Shown: positions 1 through 8,407, counted from the stretch's first letter. The stretch is 64,000 bases of DNA from Nocardioides scoriae (GCF_900104965.1 NZ_LT629757.1:3286001-3350000), one strand, 5' to 3'. The notes: generated from the sequence alone by a model not told the origin. A program made the numbers and translations.

Positions 1-654
1 CGCGTCCTCGACCACGCCACCGGCGGCGAGCGCAGCCACCGCCAGGCCGAGGCGTTCTGGGCCGGTCACGAGCTGGCCTCGCTGCTCGCCCGCTGGGGCT
101 GGACCTTCCACGCCGACCGGCTGCACGTCGTCGTCGACCCCGACCCGGCCGTCCAGTGGGAGGCCTTCCTCGACGTCGCCCGCGCCACGCCGCAGCTGCG
201 GGCGGCGCTGCCCGCGCACGTCCCGGCGTACGCCGATCCCGCGGGCGTGGCCGTCCTGCGCACCGTCAACCGCCAGCTCGAGGCCCCGCTGGCCCGCGCG
301 ACCTCCGACCTGCTCGCCGCCCCCGTGCGCCCCGGGACGGCCGCCGACCCCGAGCGGGCGATGATGCCCACGGTCGCCACGTCGGCCCTGGCCCCGCTCG
401 TGGCCCGCTGGCGCACCGGGCTCGCCGCCGCCGGCCACGACGTCCGCGGCGACCTGTCGGCGCTGCTCGACGACGCCGACCCCACCCCGCTGCCGGGTCC
501 CCGCGACCAGCTGGGCGTCACCGTCGACGCCCTCGGGGAGGCCCTCGCCGACAACTCCGCCCTGCGCCTGCGCGTCGCCGAGCTCGAGGCCGACAACGAC
601 CGCCTCGACCGCAAGCGCCGCAAGTGGAAGCGCGCCGCCCGGGCCACCGCCTGA
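1..654 (+). CDS. Sulfotransferase-like protein, C-terminal part (5' end outside window)
   Basis: The frame is open from the first base and ends at TGA 652-654, giving 217 residues of a protein whose start lies outside the window. The visible part begins RVLDHATGG and continues with a segment like HELASLLARWGWTFHADRLHVVVDP, which resembles the region where actinobacterial sulfotransferase-like proteins describe the recipient strand and PAPS-side helix. The last 40 residues form a charged heptad-like helix (ALRLRVAELEADNDRLDRKRRK), probably a short coiled coil. The nucleotide-binding N-terminus cannot be seen, so the enzyme assignment is a family resemblance only. The downstream neighbour is convergent, and a repeat array separates the two. 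Confidence 0.5.
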   Translation, partial: RVLDHATGGERSHRQAEAFWAGHELASLLARWGWTFHADRLHVVVDPDPAVQWEAFLDVARATPQLRAALPAHVPAYADPAGVAVLRTVNRQLEAPLARATSDLLAAPVRPGTAADPERAMMPTVATSALAPLVARWRTGLAAAGHDVRGDLSALLDDADPTPLPGPRDQLGVTVDALGEALADNSALRLRVAELEADNDRLDRKRRKWKRAARATA

Positions 655-656
655 CG

Positions 657-908
657 CTCGGTCTCCGAGGAGGTCGCCCCCGCGAGGGGCGCGGACGGCT
701 CGGTCCCCGAGGAGGTCGCCCTGGCGACCGTCTCGAGGGGCCCTTCGAGACAGGACTTCGTCCTTCCTCAGGGACCGAGGGGCCCTTCGAGACAGGACTT
801 CGTCCTTCCTCAGGGACCGAGGGGCCCTTCGAGACAGGACTCCGTCCTTCCTCAGGGACCGGGGGCCCCTTCGAGACAGGACCTCGTCCTACCTCAGGGC
901 CCGGAGGG
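657..908. repeat. 42-bp-period tandem palindromic repeat array
   Basis: Six consecutive units keep an exact 42-bp register. Two units (657-698, 699-740) start CTCGGTCYCCGAGGAGG. Four units (741, 783, 825 and 867 onward) start CCCTTCGAGACAGGAC. Each of the latter carries a small hairpin, AGGAC-TTC-GTCCT, varying to AGGAC-CTC-GTCCT with the stem kept. The array fills the gap between two convergent genes, so it may serve as a bidirectional terminator or an extragenic palindromic (REP-like) cluster. Because 42 is a multiple of three it produces a spurious open frame with a 14-residue repeat, which I do not treat as a gene. Confidence 0.85.
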
Positions 909-914
909 TCGGGC

Positions 915-1592
915 TCAGCTGCCGAGGGCTCCCAGGCGGGTGGTGAGCCAATCGATGAGGGGGCGCAGGCGGCGCCAGTCGTCGCGGACGTGCTCGAGCA
1001 GGTCCGGGGTGTGGATCCACGGCTCGAAGCCGTAGGGGCGACCCAGGGCGAGCGACTTGTGGCGCAGCAGCTCCAGGCGGGGGTGGTCGCGGTCGTAGCC
1101 GCGGGGGGTGGTCTTGAGCTTCTCGCCGTGCACCTCGAAGCCCTCGGCGACCAGGCCCCCGACGATCCGCTCCAGCTCGCGGCCGGAGTGGTCGACGTCG
1201 ATGGCGGTGCGGATCCGGGCCAGGTCGGGGCTGGAGGCGTGGTAGAAACCCGCCCCGACGCGCACGCCGGGCGCGCCGACCTGGACGTAGAAGCCGGTGG
1301 AGGGACCGGCCGCGACGAAGGCGCCCTGGTGGTCCTTGTAGGGCGTCTTGTCCTTGGAGAAGCGCACGTCGCGGTGGGGCCGGTAGACCTTCGCGGCGCC
1401 GAACTCCGGCGCGAGCGCCTCGGTGAGGGCCAGCATCGGCGCCCGGACCGCGGCGTCGTACACGTGGCGGTGCGCCTCCCAGTAGGAGCGCGTGTTGTCG
1501 AGCTCGAGGTCGTCGTAGAAGTCGAGCGCGGCCTCGGGGAAGCCGACCGGGACCGGCCCGGACGCAGCGGCGGGGGCGGGTGAGGGTGACAT
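915..1592 (-). CDS. DUF2461 family protein
   Basis: 225 residues. The core (GFPEAALDFYDDLELDN, then DVRFSKDKTPYKDH, and the C-terminal PWIHTPDLL) matches the DUF2461 family, found widely in bacteria and with no established biochemical role. The only usable start is ATG at 1592-1590; there is no ATG or GTG between it and the conserved GFPEAA segment. That ATG shares its A with the last base of the encoded CCA end of the adjacent tRNA-Gly, so the gene has no room for its own ribosome-binding site. It must be read leaderless from processed RNA or from a transcript that includes the tRNA. Function unknown. Confidence 0.8.
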   Translation of the reverse strand: MSPSPAPAAASGPVPVGFPEAALDFYDDLELDNTRSYWEAHRHVYDAAVRAPMLALTEALAPEFGAAKVYRPHRDVRFSKDKTPYKDHQGAFVAAGPSTGFYVQVGAPGVRVGAGFYHASSPDLARIRTAIDVDHSGRELERIVGGLVAEGFEVHGEKLKTTPRGYDRDHPRLELLRHKSLALGRPYGFEPWIHTPDLLEHVRDDWRRLRPLIDWLTTRLGALGS

Positions 1593-1667
1593 GGAGCGGA
1601 TGACGAGACTCGAACTCGCGACATCGACCTTGGGAAGGTCGCGCTCTACCAACTGAGCTACATCCGC
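1592..1667 (-). tRNA. tRNA-Gly (anticodon CCC)
   Basis: On the minus strand the sequence folds as a complete cloverleaf. The acceptor GCGGATG pairs with CATCCGC, the D arm is GCTC/GAGC, the anticodon stem CGACC/GGTCG holds loop TTCCCAA (anticodon CCC), and the T stem is GCGAG/CTCGT with TTCGAGT in the loop. The discriminator is T, and CCA is encoded at 1594-1592. Reads GGG glycine codons. The CCA overlaps the ATG of the following DUF2461 gene. Confidence 0.95.
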
Positions 1668-1708
1668 GTGGCGGTCCTCGCACGCGAGGGGAGCCGCCGC
1701 AGGGAAGG

Positions 1709-2503
1709 CTACCCGACCCGGTCGGCCGGGGTCAGCACCGGTGCGAGGGTGGGCCGGCGCGGGGCCAGGCCGTCGCCCGAGGAGCGGCCGGTCAGGCGTC
1801 GGTGCACCCACGGCACCAGGAACTCCCGCGTCCACGCGGCGTCCGCGCGCAGCTGCTCGCGCCGCGACAGCGACGGTGCCACGAACGGCTCCGGCGGCGG
1901 CATCGCGTGGCCCACGCCGAGGGCCGCGAGCACGGCCCGGGCGATGGCGTCGTGGCCGCGGGCGTTGAGGTGCATCCGGTCGGTGTCCATGAGCTCGGAG
2001 ACCGGCTGGTCGCGCATCCGCCACATGTCGACCAGCGCGGTGCCGTGGCGGTCGCTGATCTCGCGGACGTGCTCGTTGAAGACCGCCATCCGGCCGCGCA
2101 GGGGGCCGTAGATGCCCGAGCCGCCCGGGTCCCAGATGGTGAAGACGACCACCCGGGCGCCGGTCGCGGCGAGCCGGCCGACGCCCTCGTCGTACGCCGC
2201 AGCGAGACCGTCGAGGTCCACCCGGGGCCGCAGCACGTCGTTGGCGCCGGCGTGGATCGTCACCAGGTCGGGCGCCATCGCCAGGGCCGGCTCGAGCTGC
2301 TCGGCCAGGATCGGCAGCAGCTTGCGGCCGCGGATCGCGAGGTTGGCGTGGCCGAAGTCGAGCCCCTCGGAGCGCGCCTCGGCCTCGAGCACCTCGGCGA
2401 CCCGGTCGGCCCAGCCGCGCAGGCCGTGGGGCCGCGCCGGGTCGTGGTCGCCCACGCCCTCGGTGAAGGAGTCGCCCAGGGCGACGTAGCGCTGCAGGGT
2501 CAT
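1709..2503 (-). CDS. SGNH/GDSL-type hydrolase
   Basis: 264 residues, probably a cytoplasmic esterase or lipase of the SGNH fold, as no signal peptide is visible. Block I is ALGDSFTEG near residue 8 (catalytic Ser), block III is the oxyanion HAGANDVL near residue 85, and block V is TDRMHLNARGHDAIA near residue 192 (catalytic Asp and His). The natural substrate cannot be told from sequence. The gene begins 4 nt after the dcd stop on the same strand, so dcd and this gene are probably co-transcribed. Confidence 0.88.
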   Translation of the reverse strand: MTLQRYVALGDSFTEGVGDHDPARPHGLRGWADRVAEVLEAEARSEGLDFGHANLAIRGRKLLPILAEQLEPALAMAPDLVTIHAGANDVLRPRVDLDGLAAAYDEGVGRLAATGARVVVFTIWDPGGSGIYGPLRGRMAVFNEHVREISDRHGTALVDMWRMRDQPVSELMDTDRMHLNARGHDAIARAVLAALGVGHAMPPPEPFVAPSLSRREQLRADAAWTREFLVPWVHRRLTGRSSGDGLAPRRPTLAPVLTPADRVG

Positions 2504-2507
2504 CCGC

Positions 2508-3083
2508 TCAGATCTGGGTGCGGTGGAAGTTCGCGAACGACTTCGACGGCGTGGGGCCGCGCTGGCCCTGGTAGCGCGAGCCGTACTTCGCCGAGCCGTA
2601 GGGGTGCTGCGCCGGGGAGGAGAGCCGGAAGAAGCACAGCTGACCGATCTTCATGCCGGGGTAGAGCTTGATCGGCAGCGTCGCGACGTTGGCCAGCTCG
2701 AGGGTGACGTGGCCGCTGAACCCGGGGTCGACGAAGCCGGCGGTCGCGTGGGTGAGCAGGCCGAGGCGGCCCAGCGACGACTTGCCCTCGACGCGGGCGG
2801 CGACGTCGTCGGGCAGCGTGACGGTCTCGTACGTCGAGCCGAGCACGAACTCGCCCGGGTGCAGGATGAACGGCTCCTCGCCCTCGGCCACCACCTCGCG
2901 GGTGAGGTCGGACTGGTCGGCCGCCGGGTCGATGTGGGGGTAGCGGTGGTTCTCGAAGACCCGGAAGTAGCGGTCGAGCCGGAAGTCGATGCTGGAGGGC
3001 TGGATCATCGCCGCGTCGTACGGGTCGAGCGCGATCCGTCCCTGGTCGATCTCGGCGAGGATGTCGCGGTCGGAGAGCAGCAC
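2508..3083 (-). CDS. dcd: dCTP deaminase (probably bifunctional dCTP deaminase/dUTPase)
   Basis: 191 residues from a GTG start at 3083, which matches the usual family length; the frame continues upstream but that part is not family-like. Conserved blocks are [18 protein letters not shown], the signature [18 protein letters not shown], and [15 protein letters not shown]. The C-terminus [17 protein letters not shown] is the flexible lid over the active site. The enzyme deaminates dCTP to dUTP; mycobacterial homologues go on to dUMP, and that bifunctionality is inferred here from kinship. It supplies dUMP for thymidylate synthesis. It is divergent from the siderophore uptake operon and upstream of the GDSL hydrolase gene. 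Confidence 0.93.
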   Translation of the reverse strand: MLLSDRDILAEIDQGRIALDPYDAAMIQPSSIDFRLDRYFRVFENHRYPHIDPAADQSDLTREVVAEGEEPFILHPGEFVLGSTYETVTLPDDVAARVEGKSSLGRLGLLTHATAGFVDPGFSGHVTLELANVATLPIKLYPGMKIGQLCFFRLSSPAQHPYGSAKYGSRYQGQRGPTPSKSFANFHRTQI

Positions 3084-3144
3084 GGGCGCCAACCTAACCC
3101 AGCCGGGTCGGGGGCACCCCTTGCGTCCGGGCCGTGGGGGCAGA

Positions 3145-3174
3145 TTAGGGTGCCCTAAGTAAGCCAAGGCTTAC
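3145..3174. promoter_or_regulatory. Candidate IdeR/DtxR iron boxes
   Basis: Two adjoining palindromes sit 35-64 nt before the siderophore-binding lipoprotein gene: TTAGGG-TG-CCCTAA (3145-3158) and GTAAGCC-AA-GGCTTAC (3159-3174). Both resemble halves of the actinobacterial IdeR/DtxR operator (TTAGGTTAGGCTAACCTAA), and the gene they precede is a typical iron-repressed target. Repression by Fe(II)-IdeR is inferred from this match. Confidence 0.7.
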
Positions 3175-3208
3175 CTGACCCCGACCCCCTTCCCGAAGGA
3201 ACACCCTG

Positions 3209-4243
3209 ATGAAGCGACTGCGGCACCTCGCCCTGGCCGCCGGTCTCGGAGCGCTCGCCCTCAGCGGCTGCTCGACCGGCTCGACCGAGGACGGCGGCGA
3301 CGCCGCGGCCTCCAGCGCCACCACCGAGACCGACGCCGACGCCTACCCCGTGACGATCCAGCACGCGTTCGGCGAGACCACCCTCACCGAGGAGCCCGAG
3401 CGCGTGGCCACCCTCGGCTGGGCCGACCAGGACGTCGCCGTGTCGCTCGGGGTGGTGCCGGTCGGCGCGACCAAGCTGACCTGGGGCGGCAACGACACCG
3501 GGAGCTCGGACTGGTTCGACGCGGCCGTCGAGGAGCTCGGCGGCGAGGCCCCGGTGCGCTACGACGACGCCGACGGTGCCCCGATCGAGGAGGTCGCCCA
3601 GACGCGGCCCGACCTGATCCTGGCCACGAACTCCGGGATCACCGAGCAGGAGTACGAGAAGCTCTCCAAGATCGCCCCGGTCGTGGCCTACCCCGAGGCC
3701 CCGTGGACGACGCCGTGGCAGACCTCGCTCGAGACCGTCGGCGAGGCGCTCGGACGCACCTCGCAGGCCGAGGAGGTCGCCGCGCAGGTCGGGGAGGAGA
3801 TCGACCAGGCCAAGGAGGACAACCCCGACCTCCAGGGCGCGTCGATGATCTTCGGCTACGTCGCCACCACCGACCTGTCGACGATCGGCATCTACGCCCC
3901 GCAGGACCCGCGGGTCTCCTTCATGCACGACCTCGGCCTCGAGGACGCCCCGGCGGTCGGCGACGCGATCAAGCCCGGCGAGTTCTACTCCACCGTCTCG
4001 GCCGAGAAGGCCCCCGAGCTGGAGTCCGACGTCTTCCTGACCTGGGCCGAGTCGCCCGCGGACATGGAGAAGTTCGCCCGGGACAAGCTGGTCGGCCAGG
4101 TCCCGGCCATCGCCGGCGGCCACGCCTACGCCGAGGCCGACAAGCAGGTGGCGATGGCGGTCACCAACCCGACCCCGCTGTCGATCCCGTTCATCATCGA
4201 CGAGTTCGTGCCCGAGGTCAGCAAGGCCGTCCAGGGCTCGTGA
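3209..4243 (+). CDS. Iron-siderophore ABC transporter substrate-binding lipoprotein
   Basis: 344 residues. The N-terminus MKRLRHLALAAGLGALALSGC is a lipoprotein signal with the lipobox cysteine at about residue 21, so the mature protein is anchored to the outer face of the membrane. The rest is a class III (FecB/FepB-like, TroA-fold) binding protein with ERVATLGWADQDVAVSLGVVPVG near the start and DLILATNSGITEQEYEKLSKIAPVV in the middle. It captures ferric siderophore and delivers it to the two permeases encoded next. The ATG follows a GAAGGA ribosome-binding site. It is the first gene of a five-gene operon behind the iron boxes. Confidence 0.93.
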   Translation: MKRLRHLALAAGLGALALSGCSTGSTEDGGDAAASSATTETDADAYPVTIQHAFGETTLTEEPERVATLGWADQDVAVSLGVVPVGATKLTWGGNDTGSSDWFDAAVEELGGEAPVRYDDADGAPIEEVAQTRPDLILATNSGITEQEYEKLSKIAPVVAYPEAPWTTPWQTSLETVGEALGRTSQAEEVAAQVGEEIDQAKEDNPDLQGASMIFGYVATTDLSTIGIYAPQDPRVSFMHDLGLEDAPAVGDAIKPGEFYSTVSAEKAPELESDVFLTWAESPADMEKFARDKLVGQVPAIAGGHAYAEADKQVAMAVTNPTPLSIPFIIDEFVPEVSKAVQGS

Positions 4244-5280
4244 GCGTCCGCACGGCGACGCCGGTCGCCCCCTCCGGGAGCCCCGCGCGCCCGGAGGGGC
4301 GGCTGCGCACCTCGCCGGCCGTCGCCGTGGCCGTGCTGGTGGTGGGCCTGGTCGTCGTCTCGGTGGCCTCGGTGCTGCTCGGCGCCCGCTGGATCGGGCC
4401 CGGCTCGCTGCTCGACCCCTCCAGCCCGACCCACGAGATCGCCGCCGTGCGGCTCGACCGGACCCTGCTCGGGCTCACCGTCGGCGGCGCCCTGGGCCTG
4501 GTCGGCGCGCTGATGCAGGGCCTGACCCGCAACCCGCTCGCCGACCCCGGCGTCCTCGGCGTCAACGCCGGGGCCTCCCTGGCCATGGTGGTGGCGATCT
4601 CGGTCCTGGGCGTCTCCGACATCCGCGTCTACGTCTGGGCCGCCTTCGCGGGGGCGGCGACCGCCCTCGTGCTGGTCCACGCCATCGCCTCGGCAGGCCG
4701 CGGCGGCGCCACCCCCGTCAAGGTCGCCATCGCCGGGGCCGCGCTCACGGCGGCCGTCACCAGCTGGGTCTCGGGGCTGCTCCTCGTCGACCGCAAGACC
4801 ATCGAGTCGTTCCGGCTCTGGCAGGTCGGCACCGTGGCCGGCCGCGGTGACGAGGTGCTGCTCATCGGGCTGCCCTTCCTCGTCGTGGGGGCCGTGCTCG
4901 GGCTCGCCTGCGCCCGGACCCTCAACGCCCTGGCCCTCGGCGACGACCTCGCCCGCGGGCTGGGTCGCCACCTGGTGCGCGACCGGCTCGTGGTGGGCGT
5001 GGCGGCAGTGCTGCTCTCGGGGGCCGCCGTCGCGCTGGCCGGACCGATCGCCTTCGTCGGGCTGATCGTCCCGCACGGCGTCCGCGCCCTGGTCGGGCCC
5101 GACTACCGCCTGGTGCTGCCGCTGAGCCTGGGCTTCGGCGCGGTGCTGGTCGTCGCCGCCGACACGGTCGGCCGCCTGGTGCTGCCGCCGGGCGAGGTCC
5201 AGGTCGGGATCATGAGCGCCGTCGTGGGCGTCCCCGTCTTCCTCCACCTCGTGCGTCGCGGCCGGATCGGGGCGCTGTGA
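4240..5280 (+). CDS. Iron-siderophore ABC transporter permease, FecCD family (first subunit)
   Basis: 346 residues, starting at GTG 4240 inside a GTGA overlap with the preceding gene. It has the multi-helix FecCD/BtuC pattern: a first membrane segment near residues 25-48, the family block LVGALMQGLTRNPLADPGVLGVNAG near 90, and GPIAFVGLIVPHGVRALVGPDYR near 270, the loop that contacts the ATPase. With the next gene it forms the heterodimeric channel for ferric siderophore. The cognate siderophore cannot be named. Confidence 0.93.
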   Translation: MSVRTATPVAPSGSPARPEGRLRTSPAVAVAVLVVGLVVVSVASVLLGARWIGPGSLLDPSSPTHEIAAVRLDRTLLGLTVGGALGLVGALMQGLTRNPLADPGVLGVNAGASLAMVVAISVLGVSDIRVYVWAAFAGAATALVLVHAIASAGRGGATPVKVAIAGAALTAAVTSWVSGLLLVDRKTIESFRLWQVGTVAGRGDEVLLIGLPFLVVGAVLGLACARTLNALALGDDLARGLGRHLVRDRLVVGVAAVLLSGAAVALAGPIAFVGLIVPHGVRALVGPDYRLVLPLSLGFGAVLVVAADTVGRLVLPPGEVQVGIMSAVVGVPVFLHLVRRGRIGAL

Positions 5281-6350
5281 GCACCGTGCTGAGCCCCCGC
5301 GCGGCCGTCGCGAGCCCCTCCGCCCCTCCTGCCGCCGACCCGCGGGAGGTGGTGCGCCGGGCGCGACGCCGGCCGCAGCGGCGCACGCGCCTGGTCGTGG
5401 CGTTCCTCTCCGCGCTGCTGGTCACGGTCTTCCTGGTGCGGATCACGCTCGGCGACTTCATCGTCACGCTGCCCGACGTGGTCCGGATCGTCACCGGCAC
5501 CGAGATCCCCGGGGCGTCGTACATCCTCATGGAGAGCAAGCTGCCCCGGGCGGTGCTCGGCGTGCTCGTCGGGGCGGCGTTCGGGGTCGGCGGCGCCATC
5601 TTCCAGACCACGCTGCGCAACCCGCTGGCCAGCCCCGACGTCGTCGGCGTGAGCGTCGGGGCCAGCACGACCGCGGTGTTCACCATCGTGGTGCTCGACC
5701 AGCGGGGCGCGTGGCTGGCCGTCGCCGCGGTGCTCGGCGCCGTGGGCGTCTCGGTGGGGGTGCGGCTGCTGGTCGGCGCGCACGCCGGCACCCGGCTGGT
5801 GCTCGTCGGGGTCGCGCTGAGCGCCGGGCTCTACTCGGTGGTGCAGTACCTGTTCACCCGCGCCGACGAGTGGGACACCCAGATCGTGCTGCAGTGGCTG
5901 ATCGGCAGCCTCAACCGCGTCGACTGGCCCACCATCCGCGTGCTGTCGCTTCTGCTCCTGCTGGTGGTGCCGGTGCTGGTGGTGCTCGCGCGCTCGGCCC
6001 GGGTCTCCGAGCTCGGGGACGACGCCGCCGCCGGGCTCGGCGTGCCCCCGCGGCGGGCCGACCTGCTGCTGCTCGTGGCCGTGCTGCTCGTCGGTCTCGG
6101 GGTCGCGGCGGCCGGACCGGTCTCGTTCGTGGCCTTCCTCGCCGGGCCGATCGCGCGGGCGCTCAACGGCGGCCGCACCACGCTGGTCGGCGCCGGGCTG
6201 GTCGGCGCGATCATCGTCGTCGCGGCCGACCACGTCGCGGCGTACGCCGTGCCGGACGTGAACTTCCCCGTCGGCGTCGTCACCGGCGCCGTCGGTGCCC
6301 CCTTCCTGCTGTGGCTGCTGGCCACCGGCCGCACCTCCCGGAGGTCCTGA
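5277..6350 (+). CDS. Iron-siderophore ABC transporter permease, FecCD family (second subunit)
   Basis: 357 residues from GTG 5277, again a GTGA overlap. A basic N-terminal extension (REVVRRARRRPQRRTR) precedes the first helix. Family blocks are GAIFQTTLRNPLASPDVVGVS near residue 105 and GPVSFVAFLAGPIARAL near residue 280, where the usual VPH of this loop is replaced by AGP, as is common in the second subunits of these pairs. It partners the preceding permease. Confidence 0.92.
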   Translation: MSTVLSPRAAVASPSAPPAADPREVVRRARRRPQRRTRLVVAFLSALLVTVFLVRITLGDFIVTLPDVVRIVTGTEIPGASYILMESKLPRAVLGVLVGAAFGVGGAIFQTTLRNPLASPDVVGVSVGASTTAVFTIVVLDQRGAWLAVAAVLGAVGVSVGVRLLVGAHAGTRLVLVGVALSAGLYSVVQYLFTRADEWDTQIVLQWLIGSLNRVDWPTIRVLSLLLLLVVPVLVVLARSARVSELGDDAAAGLGVPPRRADLLLLVAVLLVGLGVAAAGPVSFVAFLAGPIARALNGGRTTLVGAGLVGAIIVVAADHVAAYAVPDVNFPVGVVTGAVGAPFLLWLLATGRTSRRS

Positions 6351-7198
6351 TGGACGCCCTGCCCCTCCACGACGCCCGCCCCTCCGGGTCGCGGCTGCGC
6401 ACCGAGGACGTGACGCTGGGGTACGGCGACCGCCCGGTCGTCTCCGGCCTCACCACCGCCGTCCCCGACGGGCGGGTCACCGTCATCGTCGGCGCCAACG
6501 CCTGCGGCAAGTCGACGCTGCTGCGCGGGATGGCCCGGCTGCTGCGGCCCAGCTCCGGCGCGGTGCTGCTCGACGGCCAGGCGATCGCCTCGCTGCCCTC
6601 GCGCCAGGTGGCCCGCGCCCTCGGCCTGCTGCCGCAGGACCCGGTCACGCCCGAGGGGGTCAGCGTCGTCGACCTCGTCGGTCGCGGGCGCCACCCCCAC
6701 CAGGGTGCGCTGCGGCGCTGGTCGTCGGCCGACGAGGCGGCCGTCGCCGAGGCGCTGCGGCTGACCGACACGCTCGACCTGGCCGAGCGCCTGGTCGACG
6801 AGCTCTCGGGGGGCCAGCGCCAGCGGGTCTGGATCGCGATGGCGCTGGCCCAGCAGACCGAGCTGCTGCTGCTCGACGAGCCCACGACGTACCTCGACGT
6901 CGCCCACCAGGTCGAGGTCCTCGACCTGCTCGCCGAGCTCAACGAGGTCCGCGGAACGACCGTCGTGATGGTGCTGCACGACCTCAACCTCGCCGCGCGG
7001 TACGCCGACCACCTCGTCGCGATGCGCGAGGGCCGCGTGGTCGCGGCCGGGCCCCCCGCCGAGGTCATCACCGAGGCCTGCGTCAGCGAGGTCTTCGGCA
7101 TGGGCTGCCGCGTCGTCGACGACCCCGTCACCGGCACGCCCATGGTCGTCCCGCTGGGACGCGCCGCCCGCCACCGGACCCAGGAGGTCCCCGCATGA
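6350..7198 (+). CDS. Iron-siderophore ABC transporter ATP-binding protein
   Basis: 282 residues, starting at ATG 6350 in a TGATG overlap. The domain is complete: Walker A GANACGKST near residue 50, Q-loop LLPQDPVTPEG, ABC signature LSGGQRQRVWIAMALAQ near 147, Walker B LLLLDEPTTYLD and switch His in VLHDLNLAARYAD. It is the FecE/FepC type, and it powers import through the two FecCD permeases encoded upstream. A downstream ATGA overlap links it to the reductase gene. Confidence 0.94.
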   Translation: MDALPLHDARPSGSRLRTEDVTLGYGDRPVVSGLTTAVPDGRVTVIVGANACGKSTLLRGMARLLRPSSGAVLLDGQAIASLPSRQVARALGLLPQDPVTPEGVSVVDLVGRGRHPHQGALRRWSSADEAAVAEALRLTDTLDLAERLVDELSGGQRQRVWIAMALAQQTELLLLDEPTTYLDVAHQVEVLDLLAELNEVRGTTVVMVLHDLNLAARYADHLVAMREGRVVAAGPPAEVITEACVSEVFGMGCRVVDDPVTGTPMVVPLGRAARHRTQEVPA

Positions 7199-8211
7199 GC
7201 ACCGCACCCGCCGACACCACCACCACCGACCGGACCGACTCCCAGCCGGCCTCCCCGACCACCTCCGGGGCGGCCGGGGAGGCCGCGCTGCCGATGGTGC
7301 TGACCACGGTCGAGGCGGTCGAGGTCACGCGCCTGTCGCCGTCGTACGTCCGGGTCTGCTTCGCCGGCGACCTCGCCGACCTCGGCGTGGACGGCCCCTG
7401 GCTCGACCAGCGCATCAAGCTGGTGCTCCCCGAGGAGCACGGCGTCGTGCCGTCGGTCGAGGGGGTCGGCGCCGACTGGTACGCCGGCTGGCGTGCGCTC
7501 CCGCCCGAGCAGCGCGGCCACATGCGCACCTACACCGTCCGCGACGTGCAGGGGTACGGCGCCGACACCCGCCTCGTCGTCGACTTCGTGGTCCACGAGG
7601 ACGGCCTGGCCGGGCCCGGCGGCGGCTGGGCGCTGCGCGCCCGCCCGGGGATGAGGATCGTGCTGGTGGCCCCGCGCCGCGGCGTGCCGTTCGGCGGCAT
7701 CGAGTTCACCCCCGGCGCGGCGACCTCGCTGCTGCTGGTCGGCGACGAGACGGCCGTGCCCGCCGTCGCCGGCATCCTCGCCGGCCTCGGCTGCGCAGTG
7801 ACGGGCACGGCGTTCCTCGAGGTCCCCGACGCCCTGGACATCCAGGACCTGCCCGCGCCGCCCGGAGTCGAGGTCCGCTGGCTGGTCCGTGGCCACCGCG
7901 ACGTCGGCGCCCGGCTGGTGCCCGCCGTCCGCGAGTGCCTCGGCCTGCCCGCCTCCGCGCCCGGCGACGACCACGTCGAGGTCGACCCCGACCTGTGGGA
8001 GACCCCGGCGTTCTCGAGCTCCGGCGAGGAGGTCGCGACCCAGGCCCACAACCCCGCGTCGGGCCCCCTCGACGGCGTCTTCGCCTGGATCGCCGGCGAG
8101 TCCACCATGGTCACCCGCCTGCGCCGCGCCCTCGTCCGCGAAGTCGGCGTCGACCGCCGCCAGGTCGCCTTCATGGGGTACTGGCGGCGGGGGGTGGCGA
8201 TGCAGTCGTAG
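7195..8211 (+). CDS. Siderophore-interacting protein (FAD-dependent ferric-siderophore reductase)
   Basis: 338 residues starting at ATG 7195 in an ATGA overlap. After a low-complexity Thr/Ala-rich N-terminus (to about residue 30) comes the SIP FAD-binding barrel with RTYTVRDV near 105, the flavin-binding RxYTxR-type motif, followed by a nucleotide-binding domain with LLLVGDETAVPAVAGIL near 180 and a C-terminal AGESTMVTRLRRALVREVGVDRRQVAFMGYWRRG. It reduces the imported Fe(III) complex in the cytoplasm so that iron is released. It is the last gene of the operon, followed by strong palindromes. Confidence 0.93.
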   Translation: MSTAPADTTTTDRTDSQPASPTTSGAAGEAALPMVLTTVEAVEVTRLSPSYVRVCFAGDLADLGVDGPWLDQRIKLVLPEEHGVVPSVEGVGADWYAGWRALPPEQRGHMRTYTVRDVQGYGADTRLVVDFVVHEDGLAGPGGGWALRARPGMRIVLVAPRRGVPFGGIEFTPGAATSLLLVGDETAVPAVAGILAGLGCAVTGTAFLEVPDALDIQDLPAPPGVEVRWLVRGHRDVGARLVPAVRECLGLPASAPGDDHVEVDPDLWETPAFSSSGEEVATQAHNPASGPLDGVFAWIAGESTMVTRLRRALVREVGVDRRQVAFMGYWRRGVAMQS

Positions 8212-8216
8212 GCGGG

Positions 8217-8250
8217 GGGCAGTTTCCCCGGTCGACCGGGGAAACTGCCC
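8217..8250. terminator. 34-bp perfect palindrome, probable bidirectional terminator
   Basis: The arm GGGCAGTTTCCCCGGTC is followed directly by its exact reverse complement, a perfect palindrome starting 6 nt after the siderophore operon stop. A second smaller hairpin, ACGGGCAG-TT-CTGCCCGT, lies at 8276-8293. There is no U tract, as usual in this group. It probably ends the uptake operon, and possibly also the convergent reductase gene. Confidence 0.7.
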
Positions 8251-8370
8251 GCGGGGTCGGACATGTCGGGCACGAACGGGCAGTTCTGCCCGTCGAGCGC
8301 GTCCGATCCGTCCGGTACGCCGCGCGCGTACGCCGCCCGCCGCTCGGGTCTGCCGGCGGGAACGCCAACG

Positions 8371-8407
8371 GGGAGGATCGCTGCCAGCTGGTGGCAGTGG
8401 TCCTCCC
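8371..8407. terminator. Hairpin between convergent genes
   Basis: GGGAGGA pairs with TCCTCCC and, inside it, CTGCCA pairs with TGGCAG around a short loop. It lies 27 nt beyond the stop of the minus-strand Fe-S oxidoreductase and probably terminates that transcript. Confidence 0.6.

Noticed and set aside
657-908. CRISPR array
   Set aside because: The units are contiguous with no spacers, and no cas gene is nearby.
156-1583. Open plus-strand frame containing four 14-residue repeats (GPFETGLRPSSGTE-like)
   Set aside because: It arises from the 42-bp repeat register and then runs antisense to DUF2461; the composition is Arg/Pro-rich with no ribosome-binding site.
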